DNA of 64,000 nucleotides from Rhizobium sp. 2MFCol3.1 (GTDB lineage: Bacteria > Pseudomonadota > Alphaproteobacteria > Rhizobiales > Rhizobiaceae): positions 62,001 through 126,000 of the forward strand of contig NZ_KB898363.1 in NCBI RefSeq assembly GCF_000377565.1. The letters are read 5' to 3'. Shown here in pieces: positions 25,641 through 33,917 of this stretch. Numbering within the stretch: position 1 is the first letter of the stretch; each line of letters opens with the position of its first letter. The notes under the pieces were generated by a model that had not been told where the DNA came from, searched no databases, and saw only the letters and a program-made list of their open reading frames with translations. The position numbers and the translations under genes were made by a program.

Positions 25641-25840
25641 CCGCGCGTCCTCCCCATCAAAGCCGCAATCCCCCGCATCATCTTCCGCACGGTGGTCTCG
25701 CTCCTCGGGCGGGAGGCCATTCCCTTGGCGGCTATCTCGCGTTGAAGCTGCTCAACGGTGGCCGCTACCTTTTCCCGGTGGGCTATCGTCGAGGGGCGGG
25801 CATGGGGCCGCTTCTGTAGATATTCGGAGGCGGTTCTCAT
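25637..25840 (-). CDS. small basic hypothetical phage protein
   Basis: 67 residues, start at ATG 25840 overlapping the previous stop (ATGA). Highly basic and helical (HREKVAATVEQLQREIAAKG, ETTVRKMMRGIAALMG), so possibly nucleic-acid binding. No family recognised. Confidence 0.55.
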   Translation of the reverse strand: MRTASEYLQKRPHARPSTIAHREKVAATVEQLQREIAAKGMASRPRSETTVRKMMRGIAALMGRTRG

Positions 25841-26280
25841 GCGGCACCTATGGAGGTCTTGGCGCGCACAGATATCGCAGCCATGATTTCTTTGACCGTT
25901 GTCCACGGGACATAGACTGGGTAGCTGCGCTCCTCGCCGTCCTCATCGACCCCTATCTGATTGAATTTGAACTCGCCGTGATAGGCGTACTTCGTGTTGC
26001 CACTTGGGGTGACTGCCTCTTCGAAGGCAGCTACCTTCTTCTGAAGGTGAGCTATCGCCAAATCATGAAAGCAAGCTCTGGTGAACGCCGGAGCCAGATC
26101 GAATGGCAGGGCGTAGCTGTCCTTGTATTTCGGCTCGTATTTGTCTTTGACGGGAACGGTCTGGGATTCGACGAGGGACAATGGCCAAGCGCCGGCAAGC
26201 TCCTTGATGCCAGTATAACCAAGATGCTTAGGGCATTCGAAGAGGTCGCGCTTAATCAAGACATAGAGAGTTTCACTCAT
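25837..26280 (-). CDS. hypothetical phage protein
   Basis: 147 residues from ATG 26280, overlapping the stop of the preceding gene (ATGA). Mixed alpha/beta sequence, with ETLYVLIKRDLFECPKHLGY at the start and SYPVYVPWTTVKEIM near the end. No family recognised. Confidence 0.6.
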   Translation of the reverse strand: MSETLYVLIKRDLFECPKHLGYTGIKELAGAWPLSLVESQTVPVKDKYEPKYKDSYALPFDLAPAFTRACFHDLAIAHLQKKVAAFEEAVTPSGNTKYAYHGEFKFNQIGVDEDGEERSYPVYVPWTTVKEIMAAISVRAKTSIGAA

Positions 26281-26489
26281 GCCGCCTGCTCCCCATACTT
26301 CTCCCCGCAGAACGGGCAATAGGTGAGGAACATGGAAACGGCCTTCGGCTTGCCGCGACCGGTTTCCACCTGTTCGGTTTCAAGCATAAGGCCGGGGTGA
26401 GCCGCCTTGTGGAACATCATGGCCTGTGTGAGCCGCGTGTTGTGCTTGCTCAATTGTTCGTTGACCGTTTCGATGCAGGAGCAGGTCAT
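26277..26489 (-). CDS. small zinc-ribbon-like hypothetical protein
   Basis: 70 residues. Two cysteine pairs, CSC near the N terminus and CPFCGEKY near the C terminus, suggest one zinc knuckle. ATGA overlap with both neighbours. No family recognised. Confidence 0.58.
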   Translation of the reverse strand: MTCSCIETVNEQLSKHNTRLTQAMMFHKAAHPGLMLETEQVETGRGKPKAVSMFLTYCPFCGEKYGEQAA

Positions 26490-26815
26490 GCTTCACCGCC
26501 TTCATTCTGGCGGCTAGCCATCTCGTCTTTCGCCCGCTCGGTCAGGATGGCGATCTTGCTCCGCTGCTCCTGAATGTGGAGCTCGATGACTGGCTTGCAG
26601 ATCGACCACGGCACATTGAACAGGCGGTGGCTGTTGCTTCCGCTCGGAACGCCGAGCTGAAGGCCATCCTGCAGGCGACCGAATGCATCGCGAATGTCAG
26701 GGGTGGCTCGCCGATTGAACTCGTCGGTGATCTCCGCAAGCAGGTTTTCGGCATTCTCGACCTCGCGATAGGCGAGGGCTATGTCCATGGCGGTTTGTTT
26801 TGATATAAGGCTCAT
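26486..26815 (-). CDS. hypothetical phage protein
   Basis: 109 residues, helical, with AYREVENAENLLAEITDEFN and EQRSKIAILTERAKDEM suggesting coiled coil. No family recognised. Part of the leftward operon. Confidence 0.6.
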   Translation of the reverse strand: MSLISKQTAMDIALAYREVENAENLLAEITDEFNRRATPDIRDAFGRLQDGLQLGVPSGSNSHRLFNVPWSICKPVIELHIQEQRSKIAILTERAKDEMASRQNEGGEA

Positions 26816-27117
26816 GCCGCGCCTCCCTCTTTCTCTACAATCTTGAAGTTGATGGAATTGAGCTGAGATTCGACAGCAGCGCGGAACTTGTCCTTGTCAG
26901 GAACGCCACCTGCTTCAATCACGGCTATCGATGCGATCGTCCAGGCGGAGCGGATCAGCATGTTGGCTACGATCGAGGTAGCCTCGCGAGTGGACTGGCC
27001 GGCAGTAATGAACTCTCCCGCCTGATCGAAAGCGAAGTCGTCGATGATCTTCGCCATGGTCGGGATGCGGATGCGAGCCTTTTCTGTGGCTTCGAATGTT
27101 TCGGTGGCTTCCGTCAT
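26812..27117 (-). CDS. hypothetical phage protein
   Basis: 101 residues, acidic N terminus, then TMAKIIDDFAFDQAGEF and a moderately hydrophobic central helix (LIRSAWTIASIAVIEAGG). No family recognised. ATGA overlaps on both sides. Confidence 0.58.
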   Translation of the reverse strand: MTEATETFEATEKARIRIPTMAKIIDDFAFDQAGEFITAGQSTREATSIVANMLIRSAWTIASIAVIEAGGVPDKDKFRAAVESQLNSINFKIVEKEGGAA

Positions 27118-27569
27118 GCCGATCTCCGATGTTCCTCGCGCTTCGGCATCACCTCTTCCGGCGTCACGCCGAATTCAGATGCGATGAAGCGGATTGCGTT
27201 GTTGAGAAATCCCTCGAATGTCGGCTCATCCATACTTTCGAAGGCGATCGACGACGGGACCTCTACGATGAGGTCACCAATCTTGACCTTGTCGGTGTAA
27301 CCGGTCTTGATCTTCACTATCTGATGCAGCGCCTTCGGATGAGGCGCGCATTCGGTAGCCTTCACTACCTCACGCAAAAACTTGAAGTAGAAGCGGAGGC
27401 GGCTGGGGACGCGACCGGTTCGGAGATCAACTTGGATGCGCTGACCGGCCGGAAATTCTCGGATCATCTCGCGATCCATTTCCATCTCGCCGATCAGGCG
27501 ATCGCCATCACGAACGAGATAGAACGGGGGATGTTCGGGTGCCTTCTTGATCATGAGGTCACCCGGCAT
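27114..27569 (-). CDS. DUF1367-like phage protein
   Basis: 151 residues; ATG 27554 is an alternative start. GQRIQVDLRTGRVPSRLRFYFKFLREV is reminiscent of phage DUF1367/NinB-region proteins (basic segment plus RFYFKF), which are found next to recombination genes. The C terminus GVTPEEVMPKREEHRRSA is charged. It overlaps recT by 11 bases; a role in recombination is inferred from position only. Confidence 0.6.
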   Translation of the reverse strand: MPGDLMIKKAPEHPPFYLVRDGDRLIGEMEMDREMIREFPAGQRIQVDLRTGRVPSRLRFYFKFLREVVKATECAPHPKALHQIVKIKTGYTDKVKIGDLIVEVPSSIAFESMDEPTFEGFLNNAIRFIASEFGVTPEEVMPKREEHRRSA

Positions 27570-28530
27570 TCAGAGAAGACAGCATCGCGAGGCGGCGTGT
27601 CCGGATCGCGCGGGCCGCATCGATCATGTCGGCGTGGCCTTCACTCTCAAGCGTGGCCGGAGCGTCGAAGTCATTCCAGATCTCCTCGACACTGGCTTCA
27701 TCCTTTGCGCTGGCGAGTGCCGTCTCGATCTCGTCGAGATAGGCGCCGAGGTCGAACTCGGCAGTCGCTTCCTCGTCGACGTCCTTCACCGGCTCGGCGT
27801 CAATGGTCTTGACTGCCGACGGGGGAGCGGGTGGCTTCGGAGGCTTAGGCGGGGTCGGCTTGCTTTCGCCGGACGGCTCGGGAGTGATGTTGCGCATCTC
27901 CTCGGCGTCGGCGATCTCGCGGGCTTCGTACTCGTCGCGGATACCGCCGAGCACGTCGCCGAAGAGTTCACGAAGGCAATAGCCGGCGGCGCGCCAGGCG
28001 AGCATGCGCTGGGGAAACCGATACCATGGGCTGTCGTTCGGCTTTTCTTCGTTCTTCTTGTCCCACTTGTTCCACTTAGTGACCACGGCCTTGGTCTGCC
28101 ACAGGCCAGCGCGCTCGGCGTCGGCTTGCGAGAACTCGACCCGCTTGTCCTCACCGGTATCGAGACGCTTGGCCTCGCAAAATCCGACCATCTTGCCATT
28201 GCGGTCTTCGCAACCGGTGCGGAGATACGCGACCTTGCCGGACATGCGAACGACGTTGATCAGGCCGTCGCCGTAAAGCGCCGGTTTGCCGTTGATGACG
28301 GTGAAGCTCCGAAGGCTGACCATGGGCTTCAAGCCCAGCTCAGCGCCCGACATGATGGCGACGGCGACCGCTGCGGCGGCATCGTCGCCTTCAAGCTTGC
28401 CGATAAGCGCCGACGGAGCGAGGCCGGACGCGCAAACCGCTCTTGCGATGCGCAGCGTTTCCTCGAAGGTCTGAGGCACGATGGCGAGGACATTGCCGCC
28501 GCCGGTGAGTGCAGGAAGAGGGGCGTTCAT
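27559..28530 (-). CDS. recT: RecT-family single-strand annealing recombinase
   Basis: 323 residues. The core ELGLKPMVSLRSFTVINGKP with ALYGDGLINVVRMSGKVAY and WYRFPQRMLAWRAAGYCLRE matches the RecT/Redbeta-like fold. After residue 215 a Pro/Lys-rich linker (KPTPPKPPKPPAPPS) leads to an acidic C-terminal region of about 80 residues, a position where phage recombinases dock to SSB. No RecE-like exonuclease is recognisable nearby, so a partner may be host-encoded or among the unknowns. Confidence 0.87.
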   Translation of the reverse strand: MNAPLPALTGGGNVLAIVPQTFEETLRIARAVCASGLAPSALIGKLEGDDAAAAVAVAIMSGAELGLKPMVSLRSFTVINGKPALYGDGLINVVRMSGKVAYLRTGCEDRNGKMVGFCEAKRLDTGEDKRVEFSQADAERAGLWQTKAVVTKWNKWDKKNEEKPNDSPWYRFPQRMLAWRAAGYCLRELFGDVLGGIRDEYEAREIADAEEMRNITPEPSGESKPTPPKPPKPPAPPSAVKTIDAEPVKDVDEEATAEFDLGAYLDEIETALASAKDEASVEEIWNDFDAPATLESEGHADMIDAARAIRTRRLAMLSSLNAG

Positions 28531-28769
28531 GCCTGCTCTCCATTGGCGACTTCCGGCTCGACGACGCGCAGGATGCTCTTCTGGGCCTTGTCGGAGCCGG
28601 CCTTGATGTTCATGACCTCAACGGTGGTTTCGCCGCGTGTGGTCTCGACAACGACCTTGTCGCCGATCTTGACCGTCAGATCTGCCGGGATGAAATAGTC
28701 ATAGGTCTTTTCGTCCTTCTGCCATTTGAACTTGATGGCGGCGACGTAGAGAAGATCGGTGCCGGTCAT
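28527..28769 (-). CDS. hypothetical phage protein
   Basis: 80 residues, predicted beta-rich (KIGDKVVVETTRGETTVEVM, a KOW/SH3-like run). No family assigned. ATGA overlap with recT and a one-base TAATG overlap upstream keep it in the operon. Confidence 0.6.
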   Translation of the reverse strand: MTGTDLLYVAAIKFKWQKDEKTYDYFIPADLTVKIGDKVVVETTRGETTVEVMNIKAGSDKAQKSILRVVEPEVANGEQA

Positions 28770-29758
28770 TATGCTGCCCTCTGTTCTTCGATGCGCTCGA
28801 CGCCAGGCAGAGACTGGCCGGCCTTGATCGCGCGGTTGGCGAGCTGGTCGATAACGGCCAGCAGATCGGGATGCTTCAGGAGGACGAGAGCGGTCGCGGC
28901 GGCTTGGTAGTCGGTGACCCGCGCCGATACGAAGGTGCGAAGGGCGACACGGGCGCCAGTGCGGCCGGCTGCGGCGTTCTTGGCCTGCGTCTCGCGCTCT
29001 GCCTCTTCCGCCACCTTGGCGAGGCGCTCGGCCTCAGCCTTCACGTCGGCGTCTTCGGCTTGCGAGGCAACGCGAGCGGCTTCCTCAGCCTCCCGACGCT
29101 TGCGGTCCGCTTCTTCCTGGGCCTTGCGACGGCGCTCGTTCTCAATGCGCTGCTGCTCCTGCAGGAACTCGTCCATGTGGCGCTTGAGCTTCTTGCTGAG
29201 GTCTGCCGGCCCCTCTTTGAGATCGCGCCACTTGTCGTCGATGCGACGGCTATCATCGAGCGACGGCTGCTTCTCAACTTTGTGGAGGTCGGTGGCCTTT
29301 TTGGCGATCGCCGCAATACGTTTCGACCACACGGCGGCCTTGTCTGCCTGTTCCTGCGTCGTGATCTTGGTTTTGAGGAAGGCGGCCGCCAGTTCCTTTT
29401 CGCCGGCGAACTCTTCGGTCAACGCCTCGAAGGGGTCGGAAGACTGATTATGTGTCTTCGGCGGGAGATTGATCACCGGAGCGTCATCGTCCCAGCCGCC
29501 GCCTTCGATTGCCTTGACATACGCTTCATACGTCACCGGATAGCGACATGCGAAAGTCCAGATGTCGGATGCGTCGACCTGGCGGTCGCCGCGCATGGCG
29601 TGCCACTTGCCGTCCTCGAACCAGATAGCGACCGGCTCCCACGGCTTGTCCTTGAAGCGGGTGCGATAATAGCCCTGCTGCGGATCGCCGTCATGGATCG
29701 GGCCGATATTGCCGGCGAGGGCGTTCTGCCACCAAGCCCAAACGTTCACTTCTGCCAT
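28769..29758 (-). CDS. hypothetical coiled-coil phage protein
   Basis: 329 residues from ATG 29758 (MAEVNVWAWW). The first 90 residues are aromatic-rich and globular. Residues about 175-255 form a long charged coiled coil (KRHMDEFLQEQQRIENERRR, AERLAKVAEEAERETQ). The last 60 are a separate helical unit. No family recognised; it could be a replication or recombination scaffold. It overlaps the gene upstream by 13 bases. Confidence 0.65.
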   Translation of the reverse strand: MAEVNVWAWWQNALAGNIGPIHDGDPQQGYYRTRFKDKPWEPVAIWFEDGKWHAMRGDRQVDASDIWTFACRYPVTYEAYVKAIEGGGWDDDAPVINLPPKTHNQSSDPFEALTEEFAGEKELAAAFLKTKITTQEQADKAAVWSKRIAAIAKKATDLHKVEKQPSLDDSRRIDDKWRDLKEGPADLSKKLKRHMDEFLQEQQRIENERRRKAQEEADRKRREAEEAARVASQAEDADVKAEAERLAKVAEEAERETQAKNAAAGRTGARVALRTFVSARVTDYQAAATALVLLKHPDLLAVIDQLANRAIKAGQSLPGVERIEEQRAA

Positions 29759-29976
29759 GTAAGTTGCTCCTGGTTGATGAGCGCGGCCGCCTTGAGCTTC
29801 TGCTCGGTCGGCGCGATTGAGATGATGGTGAGGACGCCCGCGATGGCGGCGATGAGGATCAGCTCGATGGCCTTGCTTAGGCCGCCGATCATCTGCTGGC
29901 GGGCGGCCTCCATCTCGGCGTTGATGGCCTTGGCGCGATCGACGAAGGACTGGGCGGCTTCGAGGTCGCGGCTCAT
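29746..29976 (-). CDS. small single-pass membrane protein
   Basis: 76 residues from ATG 29976 (ATGA overlap). A charged amphipathic N-terminal helix (DLEAAQSFVDRAKAINAEME) is followed by one transmembrane segment, ELILIAAIAGVLTIISIA. The function is unknown. Confidence 0.55.
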   Translation of the reverse strand: MSRDLEAAQSFVDRAKAINAEMEAARQQMIGGLSKAIELILIAAIAGVLTIISIAPTEQKLKAAALINQEQLTWQK

Positions 29977-30218
29977 GGCAGCAACCATTCATCATCGGTT
30001 CGCTCGCCCATCGATACGGCCAGCATCGCGTTGATCTGGCGATCGGCCATAGACGGCTCGCTATCCTCGCGCAGGTCGACATGGCTGAACTGCCGGTAGA
30101 AGACGATGCGCTGGCCCTTGTGAGCCGCAGTGGCGTGATCTCGAACCGCCTTCTCCGATGCGAAGAAGTTCTTGCACTTCCCGCAGAGGAACGGCAGCTG
30201 GGTGTTGACCTTTCCCAT
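29973..30218 (-). CDS. C2H2 zinc-finger phage protein
   Basis: 81 residues. A single C2H2 finger is visible, FLCGKCKNFFASEKAVRDH followed by ATAAH (C-x2-C-x12-H-x4-H). Alphaproteobacterial C2H2 proteins such as Ros/MucR bind DNA, but this one has only the finger plus an acidic tail. A regulatory or anti-host role is conjecture. Confidence 0.68.
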   Translation of the reverse strand: MGKVNTQLPFLCGKCKNFFASEKAVRDHATAAHKGQRIVFYRQFSHVDLREDSEPSMADRQINAMLAVSMGERTDDEWLLP

Positions 30219-30565
30219 CAGTACGCTCCCACAAGAGCGGCCAGACCGGCGCGGCGCTTGAACATAGGAACGACAGGGGTGCTGCCCTCGACGAAGTCAC
30301 CCCACTCAAGGGCAGCTTGGCGACCGTGGACCGTCTTCTCGTCGTAGAGAACCTTCTCGATCGCAGCGTAGAGCATCTGCTCGAACGTTCCGCCGCCGCC
30401 ACGGGGCGAGTGCGGAAGCCACTTGTCGCCGACCTTGATATCCTCGACGCGGAACTCATCCGGATAGCGCTCGTCATTGGCGACCAGTTCGGCCTTGCCG
30501 TAAAGGAGCATGCCTTCGCCGAGGCCGGGGATTTTCAGTTCTTCGAAATGGTAGGTGCAGGTCAT
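30218..30565 (-). CDS. hypothetical phage protein, first gene of leftward operon
   Basis: 115 residues from ATG 30565, for which GAGGACGGAA is a good ribosome site; ATG 30577 is an alternative. Beta-rich start (TCTYHFEELKIPGLGEGMLL), then a helical domain. No family recognised. Its promoter region contains two repressor-operator copies. Confidence 0.6.
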   Translation of the reverse strand: MTCTYHFEELKIPGLGEGMLLYGKAELVANDERYPDEFRVEDIKVGDKWLPHSPRGGGGTFEQMLYAAIEKVLYDEKTVHGRQAALEWGDFVEGSTPVVPMFKRRAGLAALVGAY

Positions 30566-30612
30566 TTCCGTCCTCATCCTCGTCGCCGGTGGCGTTTCGT
30601 TGATGAGCTTAT

Positions 30613-30627
30613 GAAAGCATATCTTTC
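30613..30627. promoter_or_regulatory. phage operator, leftward control region, site 1
   Basis: GAAAG-CATAT-CTTTC, a perfect inverted repeat 36 bases upstream of the leftward operon. The same sequence occurs in reverse complement at 32797 beside the repressor gene, which identifies it as the likely repressor/Cro target. Confidence 0.8.
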
Positions 30628-30647
30628 ACATTAGTGCAAGCGATAAA

Positions 30648-30662
30648 GAAAGGATTGCTTTC
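30648..30662. promoter_or_regulatory. phage operator, leftward control region, site 2
   Basis: GAAAG-GATTG-CTTTC, perfect 5-bp arms with a different spacer, centred 35 bases from site 1. It lies between the divergent leftward operon and the rightward gene at 30716. Confidence 0.75.
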
Positions 30663-30715
30663 AATTACGGAAAGTGAGAAGCTGTAAGGAGTTCTTTCAA
30701 AGCAGGAGCGCATTG

Positions 30716-31045
30716 ATGATTAAAAGTGAAAAGACCCCACCATCTCTTCCTAATTTGGTACCGGCGGGGACGGTAGTTGGGTTGATAGATTGGAACGGCA
30801 CCATAGCAAGCGTGATTGATGCCGTTCTTGAAGCCCGATCTGCCGTGTACACTTTGCCAGCTGAGTTTTCGGTGGGTGGAACCCTGGAGGCCGATCCGCT
30901 CACGCTGCAAGGCTATTGCCAGCAACTCCTCGACATCATCCAAAATTATGAGGTCGATATTGAGGGCGAAGATAACGACCTAATCGCGCACATCAGTAGA
31001 GCGGTTGATCCAGCGCGTGCGGCAACGTCGGAGGGCCAGCCATGA
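30716..31045 (+). CDS. hypothetical phage protein
   Basis: 109 residues from ATG 30716, with GGAG 7 bases upstream; GTG 30674 has no ribosome site. Acidic, with DDNDLIAH-type end and a central helix. No family recognised. Divergent from the leftward operon and followed by a gene with an ATGA overlap. Confidence 0.6.
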   Translation: MIKSEKTPPSLPNLVPAGTVVGLIDWNGTIASVIDAVLEARSAVYTLPAEFSVGGTLEADPLTLQGYCQQLLDIIQNYEVDIEGEDNDLIAHISRAVDPARAATSEGQP

Positions 31046-32010
31046 CCTGGAAAACATCAGGCCAAGATCCTTGGTACGTCGAAAATTCGCAATCTTCATC
31101 CACCGTGTCGGTCGGCATCGCCAAGGATGGCGTGGTCAGGGCGATCGCCGTATCGACCGGCGATGAAGATGACGGCGACTACATCGTCGCGGCGCTGAAT
31201 GCCTACGAGGCATCGTCAGCAACCGCAGAGATTTCGATTGTGACCCCAGGTTATCGCCTTTCCCACTGGAAGAATGGCAGCGACGAGCTTGAAACAGCGC
31301 TCGACGCATTCTGGAATGCTGCTTACCAGCAGGGCTGGCAACGGCGCGGACACGACGACAAACAAGGCTCAGCGCAAGCGGCAGACACCAGCCTCCGAAA
31401 TATCATCGCCAAGCTGGCATCGCCTGCAGAACTTTCGACGGGCTTCGACTTACTCAAAGACGCTATTCAGTCCGTCGAGGAAAGCATGGCAGCTGATGCC
31501 CTTGACGGTGAGCCGGTAGACCCGTCACGCTACGACGTAGACATTTCATATGAGGATGCAAAACGCATCCTTGATGGAATGTCATTAGTGAAAGTTGTGG
31601 GTTGGCAGGACATAGGCACCTGCCCAAGAAACCAGAGCGTAATTCTGCAATGCAGGTGGAAGCATCAGCCTCACGCACCCTATGTGTTCGAGGGATATCT
31701 CGATTGGGACGGCATGACATGGCGTGAACAAGGTGGCGGTGCGCTTCGGGCAGGTATCTCGGATCCAGTTTATTGGCAACCGATGCCAATACCAACTCCC
31801 ATGCATCCGCAGTGCGATCACGATTGGTTCGACTGCTCAAATTCCGCAGTGAAAGCGCCTACGAAGTCATGCCGTAAATGTGGTTGGACGGTGCATGGCG
31901 AAGATGAAGCGCGCGGCCTTTTCATCGAGTGGCCTTGGCTTACCCCGACCAAAACCCCACCGCCTTTAGAGAGTGGAGAGGGTGCGAAGGGATCTATTCC
32001 CCAGGCCTGA
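31042..32010 (+). CDS. hypothetical phage protein with DUF551-like segment
   Basis: 322 residues. The N-terminal half is unknown. Residues about 188-255 (GWQDIGTCPRNQSVILQCRW to PVYWQPMPIPTP) resemble the short DUF551-type module seen in phage early regions. Near the C terminus CDHDWFDC and CRKCGW could bind zinc. It converges on the repressor gene, overlapping its 3' end by 17 bases. Confidence 0.65.
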   Translation: MTWKTSGQDPWYVENSQSSSTVSVGIAKDGVVRAIAVSTGDEDDGDYIVAALNAYEASSATAEISIVTPGYRLSHWKNGSDELETALDAFWNAAYQQGWQRRGHDDKQGSAQAADTSLRNIIAKLASPAELSTGFDLLKDAIQSVEESMAADALDGEPVDPSRYDVDISYEDAKRILDGMSLVKVVGWQDIGTCPRNQSVILQCRWKHQPHAPYVFEGYLDWDGMTWREQGGGALRAGISDPVYWQPMPIPTPMHPQCDHDWFDCSNSAVKAPTKSCRKCGWTVHGEDEARGLFIEWPWLTPTKTPPPLESGEGAKGSIPQA

Positions 32011-32737
32011 GAACGTAGTGGACACTCGCTACTTGAGCGCCATCAAATTTGAGCTCCTTTGGCGGGTTGAACTGCTCTAGGATCAACTCCTTTTCAGTCC
32101 ACCTTTTCAGCTTTTTTACATAGGCAAGCGGCGGGCTGTGTTCCTCAAGATGTATTTGGGCGATGACGTAGTCGCCCGTCCTCACTCGACGATCCGGATT
32201 GACGCTGACGCTGTCCCCATCATCGTATCTAGGAGACATGCTATCTCCAGATATCTGGACGGCATAAGCCTTCTGTATGCCACTCAAGCTGGGGGGCGCA
32301 AACACGTAGTCGAGCGCATTGCCGTTCAGTACGAACTGCCCGTCCTCCCCGCCAACGGCAGAGCCGTACAACGGAATCTTCACCGGGCTGCGAGGTATCT
32401 CGCCTTGTACGGTTGCATTCGGTGCCAAGAATACGCGTTGCGGCGAAGAATGGATAGGGATCTCGATTGGGCTGCTATCTTCGTTCTGCGTTGCATCTGA
32501 AAGAATCTTTGGCCCTTTCCCAAAGGCTAGCCAGTTCAACTGAACCCCAGCGAAGTCGGCAAGTTTGGCGAGATTTTCCGTCTTGGCTCCCTTGCCGAGT
32601 TCCCAGTTCCCTACCGCTCCCCTCGTGAGCTCAAGCATTTCCGAGAGCCGCTCTTGGCTGTCGAGCTTCAATATATCTTCGCGAACGTGGCGAACACGCT
32701 CTCCTCGCGCGGCGTCGATCTTAGGCTTCCGATTCAT
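31994..32737 (-). CDS. CI/LexA-type prophage repressor
   Basis: 247 residues. The N-terminal HTH (QERLSEMLELTRGAVGNWEL, residues 28-47) binds the operators. The C-terminal S24 peptidase domain has Ser166 in SGDSMSPRYDDGD and Lys208 in YVKKLKRW, so self-cleavage, presumably at the Ala-Val-Gly-Gly around residue 128, would respond to RecA during the SOS response. It is transcribed away from the Cro-like gene, with two operators between them. Confidence 0.92.
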   Translation of the reverse strand: MNRKPKIDAARGERVRHVREDILKLDSQERLSEMLELTRGAVGNWELGKGAKTENLAKLADFAGVQLNWLAFGKGPKILSDATQNEDSSPIEIPIHSSPQRVFLAPNATVQGEIPRSPVKIPLYGSAVGGEDGQFVLNGNALDYVFAPPSLSGIQKAYAVQISGDSMSPRYDDGDSVSVNPDRRVRTGDYVIAQIHLEEHSPPLAYVKKLKRWTEKELILEQFNPPKELKFDGAQVASVHYVLRPGE

Positions 32738-32773
32738 TCTGCCAATATGCCCGAAGAAAGGCGCCCTTTCGCC

Positions 32774-32788
32774 GAAAGAAGTGCTTGC
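32774..32788. promoter_or_regulatory. phage operator, immunity region, degenerate site
   Basis: GAAAG-AAGTG-CTTGC, one mismatch in the right arm, centred 23 bases from the perfect copy at 32797. It lies 37 bases before the repressor start, where it could control repressor synthesis. Confidence 0.6.
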
Positions 32789-32796
32789 GAATTTGT

Positions 32797-32811
32797 GAAA
32801 GATATGCTTTC
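32797..32811. promoter_or_regulatory. phage operator, immunity region, perfect site
   Basis: GAAAG-ATATG-CTTTC, the reverse complement of the site at 30613, placed 10 bases before the Cro-like start codon. Binding there would block the rightward early promoter or translation start region. Confidence 0.8.
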
Positions 32812-32820
32812 AATGGGCGT

Positions 32821-33024
32821 ATGGAAAACGTCTGCGAAAAAGCCAAACAGGAAGCCGGTGGCCCAGCCGCCCTTGCAAAAGCATTGGGTGGCGTGACCTC
32901 CCAGGCTGTGTCCCAGTGGAAGAAGGTTCCGGCCGAGCGAGTTCTCGACGTTGAGCGCATCACCGGCATCTCTCGGCATGAGTTGCGGCCAGATGTTTTC
33001 GGTATTTCGGAGACAGCAGCATGA
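32821..33024 (+). CDS. Cro/YdaS-like regulator
   Basis: 67 residues. AAL-AKALGGVTSQAVSQWKKV is a helix-turn-helix of the YdaS/Cro type and VERITGISRHELRPDVF the typical YdaS ending. It lies divergent from the repressor, with the operator just upstream. The ribosome site is weak (GGGCG), which may keep its level low. Overlaps the next gene by ATGA. Confidence 0.87.
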   Translation: MENVCEKAKQEAGGPAALAKALGGVTSQAVSQWKKVPAERVLDVERITGISRHELRPDVFGISETAA

Positions 33025-33917
33025 CCGACGCACACGGAGTAGCCCGCGACCAGCTCCGCGCCTTCATTGAGCGCATCGAGCGTTTGGAAGAAGAAAAGAA
33101 GACGATCGCCGACGACATCAAGGATGTCTATGGCGAGGCCAAGGGCATGGGCTTCGACACCGTCATCATGAAGCGTGTCATTTCGCTTCGGAAGAAGGAT
33201 GAGCAGAAGCGTCTGGAAGAGGAGGCCGTGCTGGACACGTATCTCCACGCCCTTGGCATGCTGGCTCAGCACGATCTGTTTGAAGAAACACCGGCTGCGA
33301 CCAATACGGCAGTCGGCAGTGGGGTTGGCTCCGCCGCCCCGCTTCGCATTCAGCCGGAAACGGCTTCCGAGACGGTGGGCGGCTTTCCGGTTGCTGCAGC
33401 GCCGACCAGTGCGGAGGAAACCGGCGGCTACAGCAGCAAGGCCGCAAGAGTTGCAGCCGAGAACGTCGTCGATAAGAGCGTGACGGCGGGAGAGACCGCA
33501 ACTAATCCCGAGATGGACCGCGAGGAGATGCGTGGCGGCCGAGCCGTCCATTCCCTGGCAGCGGAAAACGCCCGTAAGGCAGTCCCGGAAACGGAAGACG
33601 GTAGCGTGACCCATGCTGGCGCCGGTGGAATCCCGGCAACCATTTCCGAGATCGATCCGAATGAGGATCGCAACGAAGTCCAAAGCCTCGGCGGAGACGT
33701 CGGCGCCAACACGGGAGGTCGTGATGTAGACAGCGGCGTAGAGCGCGCGCCCGGGCAACAGCAGGGCAACATCCTCAACCAGGCCGGCGGCCTCGTCTGT
33801 AACCCGCCGGCCAAACTCAGACCGAACTGCTTGAGACCTGAGAACTGTGCCGGGTTTGGTTACAACCATTGTTATTCCTGCGGGAAGGCCGCGAAGGCGG
33901 GCGAGGTGGCGGCATGA
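33021..33917 (+). CDS. GapR/DUF2312-domain protein with long Cys-ended tail
   Basis: 298 residues. Residues 8-82 match GapR (DUF2312): DQLRAFIERIERLEEEKKTI, IKDVYGEAKGMGFDT and the ending EEEAVLDTYLHALGM. GapR is an alphaproteobacterial nucleoid protein that clamps overtwisted DNA and is normally about 90 residues. Here some 175 low-complexity residues follow, then a compact Cys-containing end (NCLRPENCAGFGYNHCYSCG). The phage copy may act on replication or transcription of phage DNA; the tail has no assigned function. Confidence 0.8.
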   Translation: MTDAHGVARDQLRAFIERIERLEEEKKTIADDIKDVYGEAKGMGFDTVIMKRVISLRKKDEQKRLEEEAVLDTYLHALGMLAQHDLFEETPAATNTAVGSGVGSAAPLRIQPETASETVGGFPVAAAPTSAEETGGYSSKAARVAAENVVDKSVTAGETATNPEMDREEMRGGRAVHSLAAENARKAVPETEDGSVTHAGAGGIPATISEIDPNEDRNEVQSLGGDVGANTGGRDVDSGVERAPGQQQGNILNQAGGLVCNPPAKLRPNCLRPENCAGFGYNHCYSCGKAAKAGEVAA

